Part shown: positions 34,301 to 42,586 of the stretch, in pieces
How positions within the stretch are numbered: position 1 is the stretch's first letter
Layout: each line of letters opens with the position of its first letter
NCBI GenBank assembly: GCA_963833115.1
Contig: CAWHWS010000002.1
Span: 1,736,001 to 1,800,000 of the forward strand
From: Hasllibacter sp963833115
GTDB taxonomy: Bacteria; Pseudomonadota; Alphaproteobacteria; Rhodobacterales; Rhodobacteraceae
Direction of reading: 5' to 3'
Length of the DNA: 64,000 bases
Made by a program: the position numbers and the translations under genes
Notes under the pieces: generated by a model
What the model was told of the DNA's origin: nothing
Databases searched by the model: none
What the model saw: the letters and a program-made list of their open reading frames with translations, nothing else

Positions 34301-37300
34301 CGTCATCGCGAACCTGGCGGTGGGGCTCGGGGCGTTCGGCCACGCGACGGGCGATTCCTACGACGGCATCGAGGACCTGCGCGGCTCCCGGTTCCGCGAC
34401 GTCCTGGTGGGCGACGCGGGCGACAACCGGCTCGACCCCAACGGCAATGCCGGCCCCGGATCCGAGGTGATGGAAGGTGGCGCCGGGACCGACACGGCGG
34501 TGCTCGACTACGCGGCGCTGCCAGGCGCGCCGAATCTCAGGTTGGCGCTTGGCGCCGACGGCGACGGCTTCCTCCGGCGGGTCGCCGAAGGGACCTTGCT
34601 GGTCGAGATGACCGGCATCGAGGATGTCGAGGTCACGACCGGGGAAGGCGACGACAGGCTCTCCAGCTCCGCCGGGGGCGACGACGTGGTGCGCTCGGGT
34701 GGGGGCGATGACACGCTCTCCTTCGGCGTCGGGCTCGATGCCATCTTCGCCGGGGCGGGCGACGACGTGGTGCGCCGGCTGGGCACCGCCGGGCTCGACG
34801 CGGACGGCAACCGCGTCGCGCTGCTGGGCCTCGACGCGAGCTTCCTGCTCGACGGCGGGGAGGGTGTGGACGGCCTCGGCCTCGACCTCTCCTACCGGAC
34901 CGACGACGTGACCCTGTTCGGACGCGATCCGGACGAGGGGCGCACGATCGAGATCCGCACCGCCGCGGGCGGCGTCGCGCGAAATTTCGAGACCCTTGTC
35001 GAGGTGATCTCGGGGTCGGGGGACGACGCGCTCGGACAGCTTGGCGACGTCGACACCACGTTCCACGCGGGCGCGGGCGTCGACGTGGTGACCACCGGCT
35101 TCGGCTTCGACGTCGCCACGGGGGGCAATTCCGACGTCTTCGATCCCGACTTGCTCCCGTTCAGCAACGACGTGCTGGGCGGCTTCGTCGAGGATCGCGA
35201 CATCCTCGTGGTCGACTACTCGACGGCCGCGATCGGCAGGATGAGCGCGCCGGACGGATCGCCGAACGACATCGTCCGCCTCGCGGACGGCGACGTGATC
35301 CTCGCCGCGGTGACCCACCGCGAGTTCGAGCGCCTGTTCCTGACCGGGACGGACCGCGGCGACCAGCTGGTCGGCGCCGACACCAAGTCGGAAGGTCAGA
35401 ACGCTCCGAGCGGAGGCGATCGACTGGACGGCCGGGGCGGCGACGACGTCCTCTTCGGCCGGGCGGGCGACGACCTGATGCGCGGCGGCGAAGGCGCCGA
35501 CACCCTCGACGGCGGCGCGGGCGACGACACGCTGGTCGGCGCGTTGCGGGGAGGCGACGAGGAGGAGACCGACTTGTTGACCGGAGGGGAGGGTGGCGAC
35601 CTATTCGTGCTCGGCACCGCCCTCGGGTTGCATTACGACGGAGCCGAGGACCGGGCCTCGATCCTCGACTTCGATCCGTTCGAGGGAGACCGGATCGCGC
35701 TTACGGGGCGGCCGGAGGACTACGTCGTCACATGGAGCCTCCTCACCAGCGACTCGTACCGGATTGAGATCGCGCTCGCGGACGCGGACGGAGAGGCCGG
35801 CCGGGTGATCGCCAGAGCGATCTCCAGCAAAATCTTGGATGCCGACGGGACCGAGTTCGTCTACGACATCGATCCGGCTACTGCCGGAGAACCCCCGGTC
35901 TCCGAAGTGCCGATCATCGAGACGAGCCCACCCGTCGTGGACTTCGCCCCGGGGCGTGCCGACGACCTGCTCGTCAACGTCTCTGGAGCCTTCAGCCCCG
36001 GCGGCGCGAACGGCGCTTCGGCGCTTCTCGCGGCGCTCGAGGCGCCGGCGTCGAGCGAGGTGGAGCTGGCCCTGCCACTATGGCGCGCGGGCCTCGTGGA
36101 TGACGGCGAGCTCGTGCGGGCGCTCGGCCCCCGCGGTCCGGCGCCCTCGATCGAGGGCGAGGCGGTCGCAGCGACGGTCGGCGTACCGGCCTTCTCCGTC
36201 GAGACCGCCGACCCGGTGGCCGCCGCCCTCGATATCCTGTCGACGGGGGTCTCCGCCTTCGGGACGGTGACCGGCGGGCGCTACGAGGGCGGCGCGGCCG
36301 CCGCCGGCACCTTCGCGGATGCCTTCGGCTTTGCGTCCGGCGCCGTGCTCTCCACCGGCCGCGTGGCCGAGATCCCGGGCCGCAACGCGGTCGACGGCGA
36401 GGGCGTCACGGGCCCGCGCCCGGGCCTCGAGACGGCGCTCGACTTCACCGAGGTGGGGCCCCTGGGCGAGGGCACGCTCTACCGCGCCGAGCTCCCCGAC
36501 GTCACCGGCGGCATCGCCTCGATCCGGATCGACGACGATGGCGACTACCTTGGCGGCGCCGAGGGACGGTTCAGCGCCTTCGACCTCGACGCGATCGCCA
36601 TGAGCCGAGAGCTGGTCGAGACGACCGCGGGCCTAGATCAGTCGAAGTTCAACGCCCTCTCGCGCCTAGAGCTGTTCGACTTCGCCCAGGGCTCGGTGTT
36701 CTTCGAACCGGGCGTCCAGCGGGCGGGCCGGTTCCAGGACCGCGACCTGGTCGGCTCGGTCAACGGCCTCGTGGACCTCGCCGTGGCCCGGCTCGATCTC
36801 GCCGACAACACCGGCGGCATGACGGATGACCCGGCCGGCATCGTCAGCCTCGGCGAGGGCGGATCGCTCGGCTTCGACCTCACGGCGCCCGTGCGGTCCA
36901 GCGCCGGGGATCCGGTCTTCCTCTACGTGGTCGAAGCTGGCGGCGTCGAGAACCTCGACGGCGTGGTGCGGGTCTCCTCGGACCCGATCGCGGTGGCGGG
37001 CGACCTGTCCACCGATCTCGGCCGACCGGGCGCGGAGGACGACGAGGCCCGCCTGACCATGACCTTCGACGTCGCGTTCGACGCGCTGGACGGCCCCGCG
37101 CCGGACTTCCCGGAGTTCTCCTTCGCGGACCTCTTCCAGGTGGTGATCGCCACCGAGGAGCTCCCCGAGCGAGGCGGCGCGCTGTCTCCCGACCTCTTCG
37201 GGGTGCGCGTCAACGGCGTCGACGCGATCATCTCCGCGGCCGGCGCCGCCGTCACGATGGACACCTTGGCCGTCTCGCCGTTGGGCGGCTTCGACCCGAG

Positions 37301-38531
37301 CCTGACCCTGAACCCGGCAGGCGACGGCCCCCTGTCGGACACCCTGCGAGCCGACGCCTATACCGCCGCCTACACCGTGTCGGGGCCTATCCTGGCGGGT
37401 ACCAACGTCGTCGAGGTGTTCGTCTCGGACGAGGCCGACGGCCTCCTCGACACCGCCATCTTCCTCGCACCGTTGGACGAGCCCGCGCCCAACGCGCCGC
37501 CGGTGGCGGCGGACGACGCGCTCGCCCTCGATGAGGACGCGCGCGGCGCGATCGACCTGCTGACCGGGCCCGGCGCCGACACCGACCTCGACGGCGACCC
37601 GCTGGGCGTCGCCTCGCTCGTGTTCCAGGAGGCCGGCGGTCCTCAGACGATCGCCGTCGGCGCCGGCGAGGACACCGCGCTCGCTGGAGGCCTCGGTGCG
37701 GTGCGGGTGGGCGCCGATGGGCGGTTCGAGTTCCAGGCGGGGGGCTTCTTCGATGCCCTGTCATCCGAGGAGACCGCCGAACTGCGGTTCAGCTATACCG
37801 TGAGTGATGGCGAGGCGGCCGACGACGGGGAGGTCGTGGTCACCGTCCTGGGCGTGAACGACGCGCCGGTCGCCGGGGCGGCATTGCGGGTGTCCACGCC
37901 GGAGAACGTGCTCGGCGCGTTCGACGTCTCGACCTCCGACCCGGAAGGCGATCCGGTGAGCTACCGGATCGCCCAGAGCGATGACGGCGCGCGGTTCGTC
38001 GTGGACGCGGCCGGAATACTGTCGTTCCTGGCACCGCCGGACTTCGAGGCGCCCGCCGACGGGGACGCCGACAACGTCTACGAGCTGACCGTGATCGCCG
38101 GCGACGGCGTGGCCGAGGCGGCGCGGGAGGTCCGCGTCGAGGTGCTGGACGTGGGCGAGGGCGGCACCGGCGACAGGGCGGTGATCCGTGGCACCGACGC
38201 CTCCGACAGCCTGTCCGGCACCGCGGCCGACGAGGCGCTGGTGCCGCTCGCCGGCGCCTACGACCGCCTGACCGGCGGCGGCGGCGCCGACGACTTCGTC
38301 TTCGGCCCCGAGACCGCCAATGGTCGGCGGGAGCGCGACGTGGTGCTCGACTACGACGCGGCCGAGGGGGACCGGATCGTGCTTTCCGACGGCATCTCGG
38401 TCGTGCGGGAGGACGCGATCTCCAGCGGCGTGGTCCTGACGTTGAGCGGCGACGGCGACCTCATCTACGTCCGGGGCGATTCCGTGGCACCGGGCGCCAT
38501 CACCGTGGTGAACGAGGAGTTCCTATCATGA
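31284..38531 (+). CDS. Giant RTX calcium-binding, type-I-secreted surface protein (main part)
   Basis: The 2415-aa frame has a long acidic N-terminal region with an EF-hand/dockerin-like loop (DVNDDGKISLRDVI, about residue 155). Blocks of glycine/aspartate nonapeptides (GGAGDDVL, GGAGNDIL, GGEGRDTL) lie near residues 617-685, 735-780, 960-995 and 1380-1425 and would fold as a calcium beta-roll. Residues about 1640-2060 resemble a choice-of-anchor L domain. Two cadherin-like repeats follow (VAADDALALDEDARG near 2075; VAGAALRVSTPENV near 2195). The final 100 residues (LTGGGGADDFVFGPE..., VVLDYDAAEGDRIVLSDG) look like a type I secretion C-terminus. No transporter genes are in the window. The in-frame start here is internal; see the 30752 piece. 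Confidence 0.88.
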   Translation: MGALGFLDISVSDAPEPSPGEPAPPPDVDLDLTFDLKGDGIPSEVTLNGRAAIDARIETAVPVVPVLPGIEAVLLAEFTYADASLTGPGAAEADLSLALQDVRLRLDDLADVLGRVLGTVDGIVDTFPIGQIVDLLTERLPVIDDIAPDFVDVNDDGKISLRDVITLLDAGSGDAVFGFLDAVVTLAEVIEAVEELAGGLEGEATLDVGTLMVADGAAQRILDGDAIPDSQPIVAPGSDLLALGTLIEKLGAFADIVGLREDGGAGGTPFTIAPLAAEAADDAFRFLFPFLESPEALAEALASILFNGFDAPPVTLVEADLPELSFSVDKEIPVVLSPFVGYFGGEFTGKVDFNVGYDTAAFADGFDFAEGFFISPDLPAVPAGPGDEAELKQPVGSVSLGAFAGGGLDILVARASVEGGLLGTVELFLGGADEDGGKVRLSEVAGCFIDEIAGRLTVGLDVVFKIGFSIFSVEKRVGLAEVTLAQFDIDPCNPPPTDVNGAIEIDMSGLAFDDDAGTLTLNVGDRADLRALPDDADAALDENGDPTGTPAVNEVFAVTRPPEDEDNPAAPGEVAVNAFGVFGRYGTAAPVTQVVAEGGGGDDALTLAAGLAISADLSGGAGRDTLEGGALADVLDGGAGDDVLRGGAGEDILEGGAGNDILVGGADGDAIDGGEGAFDQIDYSGSGVGVSLAPSVSDPLLIVGSGGEAEGDTVRGVEYFIGSAFSDTFFGSATQTNTFEGGAGDDLLVGGAAPDLFIGGAGADTFRGNRAGEADTPDDAASYVFSPAGVIVILPSDLALGGEATGDSFEGIEDFQLTRFADRFVGTDAANLIDAYDGDDTVDGGGGADTILAGLGDDRVEGGLDGDTLDGGGYWNFRPGQDWLSYAAAAAPVTVNLIAGTATGGGGQDVILRAQAIGLDEGGGRAVVDRDPDQGPRLSSFENVRGSRFADAITGDDGRNVLEGGAGDDALDGGEGRDTLIGGSGGDALTGGGGIDLVDYDASPDGVIANLAVGLGAFGHATGDSYDGIEDLRGSRFRDVLVGDAGDNRLDPNGNAGPGSEVMEGGAGTDTAVLDYAALPGAPNLRLALGADGDGFLRRVAEGTLLVEMTGIEDVEVTTGEGDDRLSSSAGGDDVVRSGGGDDTLSFGVGLDAIFAGAGDDVVRRLGTAGLDADGNRVALLGLDASFLLDGGEGVDGLGLDLSYRTDDVTLFGRDPDEGRTIEIRTAAGGVARNFETLVEVISGSGDDALGQLGDVDTTFHAGAGVDVVTTGFGFDVATGGNSDVFDPDLLPFSNDVLGGFVEDRDILVVDYSTAAIGRMSAPDGSPNDIVRLADGDVILAAVTHREFERLFLTGTDRGDQLVGADTKSEGQNAPSGGDRLDGRGGDDVLFGRAGDDLMRGGEGADTLDGGAGDDTLVGALRGGDEEETDLLTGGEGGDLFVLGTALGLHYDGAEDRASILDFDPFEGDRIALTGRPEDYVVTWSLLTSDSYRIEIALADADGEAGRVIARAISSKILDADGTEFVYDIDPATAGEPPVSEVPIIETSPPVVDFAPGRADDLLVNVSGAFSPGGANGASALLAALEAPASSEVELALPLWRAGLVDDGELVRALGPRGPAPSIEGEAVAATVGVPAFSVETADPVAAALDILSTGVSAFGTVTGGRYEGGAAAAGTFADAFGFASGAVLSTGRVAEIPGRNAVDGEGVTGPRPGLETALDFTEVGPLGEGTLYRAELPDVTGGIASIRIDDDGDYLGGAEGRFSAFDLDAIAMSRELVETTAGLDQSKFNALSRLELFDFAQGSVFFEPGVQRAGRFQDRDLVGSVNGLVDLAVARLDLADNTGGMTDDPAGIVSLGEGGSLGFDLTAPVRSSAGDPVFLYVVEAGGVENLDGVVRVSSDPIAVAGDLSTDLGRPGAEDDEARLTMTFDVAFDALDGPAPDFPEFSFADLFQVVIATEELPERGGALSPDLFGVRVNGVDAIISAAGAAVTMDTLAVSPLGGFDPSLTLNPAGDGPLSDTLRADAYTAAYTVSGPILAGTNVVEVFVSDEADGLLDTAIFLAPLDEPAPNAPPVAADDALALDEDARGAIDLLTGPGADTDLDGDPLGVASLVFQEAGGPQTIAVGAGEDTALAGGLGAVRVGADGRFEFQAGGFFDALSSEETAELRFSYTVSDGEAADDGEVVVTVLGVNDAPVAGAALRVSTPENVLGAFDVSTSDPEGDPVSYRIAQSDDGARFVVDAAGILSFLAPPDFEAPADGDADNVYELTVIAGDGVAEAAREVRVEVLDVGEGGTGDRAVIRGTDASDSLSGTAADEALVPLAGAYDRLTGGGGADDFVFGPETANGRRERDVVLDYDAAEGDRIVLSDGISVVREDAISSGVVLTLSGDGDLIYVRGDSVAPGAITVVNEEFLS
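33129..33320 (+). repeat. RTX nonapeptide repeat block
   Basis: Tandem 27-bp units encode GGxGxDxLx repeats (for example GGAGDDVLR, GGAGEDILE and GGAGNDILV). Further blocks lie at about 33490-33590, 34155-34260 and 35415-35535 in the same gene. Each unit binds calcium between turns of a parallel beta-roll. Confidence 0.88.
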
Positions 38532-39094
38532 ACGACACCCGCATCCTTCGGACGGTCTCCACCGTCGGTGCCGCCCTCGCCGCCCTCCTGTGGATATCCC
38601 CTGCCGGCGCCGCCAGTCTGAACCTGCCCACCGCCGGGCCGATCAGCACCGGCACGGGCCTGTTCGATTTCCTGCCGGACGACGGCGAACTCAGCGCGTT
38701 CGGGATCGCATTGGCCGGAGGGCCGGTCGATGGCCTCGAGGCCGCGATCTTCTTCGACCCGGAAGCGACGCTCCCGTCGCTCGTCGATCTGGGGGGGCGG
38801 ATCGTCCCAATCGTCGAGGCCGGAGCCACTACGAGACTGATCGAGCTCAGGACCGAACCGTTCGGAACCCTCCGCTCCGGCGCGCTGATCACGATCGACC
38901 TCGGTCTGCCGTCCTTCGGTGATGACGCGTTGGCCGCATTGATCACGGGCGGAGCCGCAGAGTACCAGGGCGTGGTGACGCTTCAGGGTATCGCGCCAAT
39001 TCCCCTGCCGGGATCAGCGCCGATGACAGCGTTGAGCGTCCTTGTCTTGGCGGGGCTGCGCCGCCGGCGAAGCGGCGCCAGGCCTTCGATTTAG
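38528..39094 (+). CDS. Secreted protein with VPLPA-CTERM-like sorting tail
   Basis: The 188-aa product has a Sec signal peptide (residues 1-29, VGAALAALLWISPAGAA). Its C-terminus reads IPLPGSAPMTALSVLVLAGLRRRRSG: a PLP motif, a hydrophobic helix and an arginine cluster. That is the layout of the VPLPA-CTERM/PEP-CTERM family processed by exosortase-type enzymes in Rhodobacteraceae. The mature part is beta-rich and not recognised. The ATG overlaps the RTX stop (ATGA), so the two are co-translated and may form one surface structure. No exosortase gene is in the window. Confidence 0.75.
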   Translation: MNDTRILRTVSTVGAALAALLWISPAGAASLNLPTAGPISTGTGLFDFLPDDGELSAFGIALAGGPVDGLEAAIFFDPEATLPSLVDLGGRIVPIVEAGATTRLIELRTEPFGTLRSGALITIDLGLPSFGDDALAALITGGAAEYQGVVTLQGIAPIPLPGSAPMTALSVLVLAGLRRRRSGARPSI

Positions 39095-39440
39095 TTCGGG
39101 GCAGTCATTCGCCTTAAGCTGTTGCCTAGAAATGCCCGGACGGGACATTCGACACATGCGACCGATAGTCCGCATCGCGGACTTACCAGCGATTCGACTT
39201 CGAGCCGCGAATGTTCACGTGTCTCGTTCGAATTTGTTTCACCGTGACGTTCGGTCGTGACCGCTCGATGGTCCTCTTCGAGCCCGAGCCGACTGGGCCT
39301 CCTCGGACGGTGAATGGCCGCTGTCCGGGAAACACGGCCGATCGGCACTCGAGAGGTAAGGATCCCCCCTTTGCGTGTGCTCGATGGACGTTGCGGTCCG
39401 ATACTGCCGGGGTAATTGTGAACGAAATGGGTACATACTC
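39095..39440. other. Intergenic region, no gene seen
   Basis: No supported gene, RNA or strong terminator was found. An AT-richer patch at about 39195-39240 could hold the promoter of the following gene. No hairpin with a T tract follows the CTERM gene. Confidence 0.35.
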
Positions 39441-41423
39441 ATGATCGAGCTCCTCGTCGCCATTCTTGTTTCCGCGGCGAAAGTCGCCTCGTCGGCAGCG
39501 GCGGCAGAGTTCTCGAAGGGGGCCGGCAAGGCGGCTTTCGAGAAACTGAAGAGCCTGCTCGCGGACCGGCATGACGTGAGTTCGCTTCCCCTTCTCGAGA
39601 AATCGAACGGCGAAGATGCTTTCGCCGCTGCCATCAAGGCCGACCTCGACCGCCCCGAGGTCGAATACGACCAAGATATCCGAGCGCTCGCGGAGACCCT
39701 TCGCGCTTCCATCGAAGCGCTTCCAGCGGAGGTTCAGGCAACATACGCCGTCGATATCGACCGTATCCGCGCTGGCCGCTCACTCACCTTCGAGAATGTC
39801 GAAGGCGTGCGGGCGAAGTCCGCGACAGCCGGTAAGGACATATCGTTCAAGGACGTCTCGGCGCCCGCTACCGCGCGGCGCCAAGGCGGCCGAGCGGGCA
39901 CGACATCGCCGGCCGGCCCGTCGATCGGGACGGCCTCGGCCGGACGGGACATACACATCCGGAGCTCGACGGGTCTGAAGGCCGGGGGTGTCGCCATCAT
40001 CATCGCCGCCGTGATCGGAACGACCTGGGCGTTCCGGGACGATCCGGTGCAAATCGACCGCGACGTCGTGCTGGCCCTGGCCGAAGCGCAGGGCCTCGTG
40101 GCCGTCGGGGAAGCCGACTGGCTGCGCGAACAGATCGCGCGCGTCGACGCCGATCTCGCCCAGCTCCGCGAGGAGAACCCCGAGCGGGCGAGTGAGATCG
40201 ACGCGGTCGTCCGGGACTTCAACGGCGGCAACCTCGTCGAGGCGCAGACCGGGTTCGAACGCATCTTCCCGACGAGGCAAGCCGCGGAAGCTGCCGCGAT
40301 GCCTGCGGCGGTCCGGGCGGACGTGGCGCGCGCGGAGTTCATTCGTGCGACTCTCTTCTTTCCCGGCGAACCCTCCATCGCCTCGGCGCTCCTTTGCCTC
40401 GCCGCTCAGCTCCTGGGCGCGGAGGCCTTCTATTGGCGCACGTGTTCCATGGCATTGCAGCTCGACGGCAGCACGGAGACCGCTGCGTTGGCCAGCGCCA
40501 TCGCAGATGGTGGCGCGGAACCCGGGACCTTCCCTGATGGGGACGGGAACGCTTCAGGCCCAGATGATGGGCTCGATTGGTCCATCTCAGACGATGAGCT
40601 GGCGATCCCAATCGATTATGGAGCGCCGTTGGTTTCGGTCTACTTCGAAGGGCCGCGACGTGCCACCGATATAGCACGGATGACGATCGATCAGGTCGGG
40701 AACGATGTCCGTATCGGGCTTACAGCGGACTCGAGTAGGCCGTACTGTTTCGGACGAGAGGGTCCTTGTGTCTACGAGGACGCTCCTGCCTGGGGATATG
40801 GTACGGTCGAAGATGGCGTTCTGAGGTTCACGGCGTTCGAGGACGAGCCGGGAGGACCTTTCGAAGCAATGATCGACGCGCGAACGGCCATCGGGGAACT
40901 CGGCGCGGTCACCGGTGGGAACTGGTGGGAGCCGGACGGCAACGCCAAGATCGCCGGCGAGACGATGAGCTTCGATGTGAATGGTTTCTGGGAGACCTGG
41001 GTCAGAGGAGTGATGAGCCACCCGTCGCAGCTTACGGAGCTTCTCCTGGCAACGCCGTATCGGGGAGAGACGGAAGACGGTTCGATTACCGCCGAGATTA
41101 GTCCAGACGGACACATTGCGGTGACGTTCGAGAGCGAGGGAAACGATTGTGGCGATGGAGCAGACCCGATCTGCTCGCGGCTCGCACCACTCCTGCGTAA
41201 TGGAACGACGACGGTCGTCCTCGAGAAAGAGTTCGTCGCAGCCAGTAGTGCAAGCTCGCTCGATCGAGATATCGTGCGGGCAGAAGGTCCCGTTGGAGAC
41301 GGGCGCTTGGAAGCCCGCCTCCAGTCGGTTGACGGTGCGCGGGGCCAGCCGCCCACCGCCGAGTTTCGTCTCCTCGACGAAACCTTCCGCGAAGTTCGCC
41401 TCCTCCTCCAAGCCGAACGATGA
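39441..41423 (+). CDS. Membrane-anchored hypothetical protein with AG(K/R)DI linker motifs
   Basis: The 660-aa protein is not recognised as a whole. Residues 1-100 form an alanine-rich helical domain (AAAAEFSKGAGKAAFEKLKSLL). Residues 110-175 hold two similar short motifs, TAGKDISFKD and SAGRDIHIRS, in a linker, of a type seen in front of signalling or effector domains. A TM helix follows at about 178-197. The C-terminal 450 residues are soluble and acidic, with tryptophan-rich beta segments from about 390. Base composition of the last third is less GC-rich than its neighbours, suggesting separate acquisition. ATG 39441 was chosen over ATG 39375 because the domain starts there; the ribosome site is weak. 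Confidence 0.7.
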   Translation: MIELLVAILVSAAKVASSAAAAEFSKGAGKAAFEKLKSLLADRHDVSSLPLLEKSNGEDAFAAAIKADLDRPEVEYDQDIRALAETLRASIEALPAEVQATYAVDIDRIRAGRSLTFENVEGVRAKSATAGKDISFKDVSAPATARRQGGRAGTTSPAGPSIGTASAGRDIHIRSSTGLKAGGVAIIIAAVIGTTWAFRDDPVQIDRDVVLALAEAQGLVAVGEADWLREQIARVDADLAQLREENPERASEIDAVVRDFNGGNLVEAQTGFERIFPTRQAAEAAAMPAAVRADVARAEFIRATLFFPGEPSIASALLCLAAQLLGAEAFYWRTCSMALQLDGSTETAALASAIADGGAEPGTFPDGDGNASGPDDGLDWSISDDELAIPIDYGAPLVSVYFEGPRRATDIARMTIDQVGNDVRIGLTADSSRPYCFGREGPCVYEDAPAWGYGTVEDGVLRFTAFEDEPGGPFEAMIDARTAIGELGAVTGGNWWEPDGNAKIAGETMSFDVNGFWETWVRGVMSHPSQLTELLLATPYRGETEDGSITAEISPDGHIAVTFESEGNDCGDGADPICSRLAPLLRNGTTTVVLEKEFVAASSASSLDRDIVRAEGPVGDGRLEARLQSVDGARGQPPTAEFRLLDETFREVRLLLQAER

Positions 41424-41794
41424 GATCATTCAGAGTTCGAGCACCCCTCGGTATTTCTCCCGTTTCTAGTCAATAGTCGGGATGTGTAGCGTCACCGCCA
41501 TGTTGTAGTAGCGGCGCGGTTTCTCCTGCTATGGTCACGCAAACCTTCCATTCCAAGGATCGGCCTGAGGATCGCCGTTTGATCTAAGGTTGTTCGCGCT
41601 GCAGCCTGACCGATCGGGGCCGCTCGTATGGCGATCTCCGCACCCCGGGGCGAATTGGATACGAACCCTCCCCGCGGGACGTGGCTAGGTCCGCAATGCG
41701 GGATGGACCGGGCCTCCGCTGCGGCATGTGGAATGGCCGGTAGACGTGCCGAGTTTTGGAAATCTTGTCGATCTAGGGACCTCGTATGAGGCCG
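41424..41794. other. Intergenic region between convergent genes, no gene seen
   Basis: No supported ORF, RNA or long inverted repeat was seen. It lies between the 3-prime ends of two convergent genes and would have to terminate both, but no classical terminator was found. Confidence 0.35.
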
Positions 41795-42289
41795 CTAACC
41801 CCCAAATGCGGGACTGTAGCGCACTTCGCCTTTGACCCGTTCATTTCCGAAAGAAATCGCTTGTACATACGCCGTGGGAACGTCGCCGTATGTAAGGTTG
41901 CCATGTGTTCGGAAACCAAAACGCTCGTAGTAAGTCGGATCGCCTAGAAGGACGCAGCCGGTAGCGCCAAGAGATCGAAGCCGCTCCAGACCGTCCTCGA
42001 TCAGTTGTCGTCCGATACCCGTTCGTTGCTGATCCGGGCGCACAGAGATTGGCCCAAGGCCGAACCATCTTCCGTCCGCATCCGCTATGGTCACGGGAGA
42101 GAAGGCGACGTGCCCGACGATTTCCTCGTCTACCAAGGCGACGAGCGAAAAGGTGAGGTCGCCTATCTCTCGGAGGTCATCAATGATGCGCGGTTCGCTG
42201 CCGTCGCTCATGTCGACAGGCGCGAAGGCAATCTTTGTCAGCTCGTGGATCGAGGCTTCGTCTCCTGGAACTTCATCACGTATTTTCAT
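41795..42289 (-). CDS. GNAT-family N-acetyltransferase (YhbS-like)
   Basis: The 164-aa protein has the GNAT fold motifs: an N-terminal MKIRDEVPGDEASIHELTKIAF, then VGHVAFSPVTI and the acetyl-CoA loop LGPISVRPDQQRTGIGRQLIEDGLERLR, followed by ATGCVLLGDPTYYERFGFR. This pattern is that of the YhbS-like subgroup. It would transfer acetyl from acetyl-CoA to an amine, substrate unknown. ATG 42289 was chosen because the upstream extension to 42406 has no family similarity. It is a single-gene unit next to an AT-rich gap. Confidence 0.9.
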   Translation of the reverse strand: MKIRDEVPGDEASIHELTKIAFAPVDMSDGSEPRIIDDLREIGDLTFSLVALVDEEIVGHVAFSPVTIADADGRWFGLGPISVRPDQQRTGIGRQLIEDGLERLRSLGATGCVLLGDPTYYERFGFRTHGNLTYGDVPTAYVQAISFGNERVKGEVRYSPAFGG

Positions 42290-42586
42290 CTTACGCTCAT
42301 TGACGGGAAGGGCGCGATTGCAGTGGAGCGGTCGTTCCAACGTCGCGCAGCATTCGGTGAATAGGGCTCCGAGCGAACCTCCGCTGTAGCCAGCATGAAT
42401 GGCCACTTGTGGGAACCGCAGAAACTCACTAGGCGTATTAAAACAGCATAAAAGAACCTATGCCAATGAACTCTGAATATATATGTTTGCATTGGGATAC
42501 CTTTGCCTTGTGACCGACACTTCGGCAAGCTCGCCCACCCCTTCTCCCGGCGTGACCGGTCCAAACACTGATCTCGGCTCGTAAGC
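42290..42586. other. AT-richer intergenic gap
   Basis: This stretch, especially 42425-42500, has much lower GC than its flanks and no supported gene. It is upstream of the acetyltransferase and downstream of the LuxR-type regulator, both on the minus strand, so it may hold the acetyltransferase promoter. Confidence 0.35.

Noticed and set aside
31074..35318. 1414-aa minus-strand frame opposite the RTX gene
   Set aside because: Its composition mirrors the repeated GGxGxD codons of the sense strand; no start signal or family motif.
33129..35535. RTX nucleotide repeats as a CRISPR or satellite array
   Set aside because: Units are in frame, encode GGxGxDxL and vary at silent positions; this is a protein repeat.
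39235..39265. Repeated CGTGAC before the 39441 gene as an operator
   Set aside because: Two 6-bp direct copies only; too short to separate from chance.
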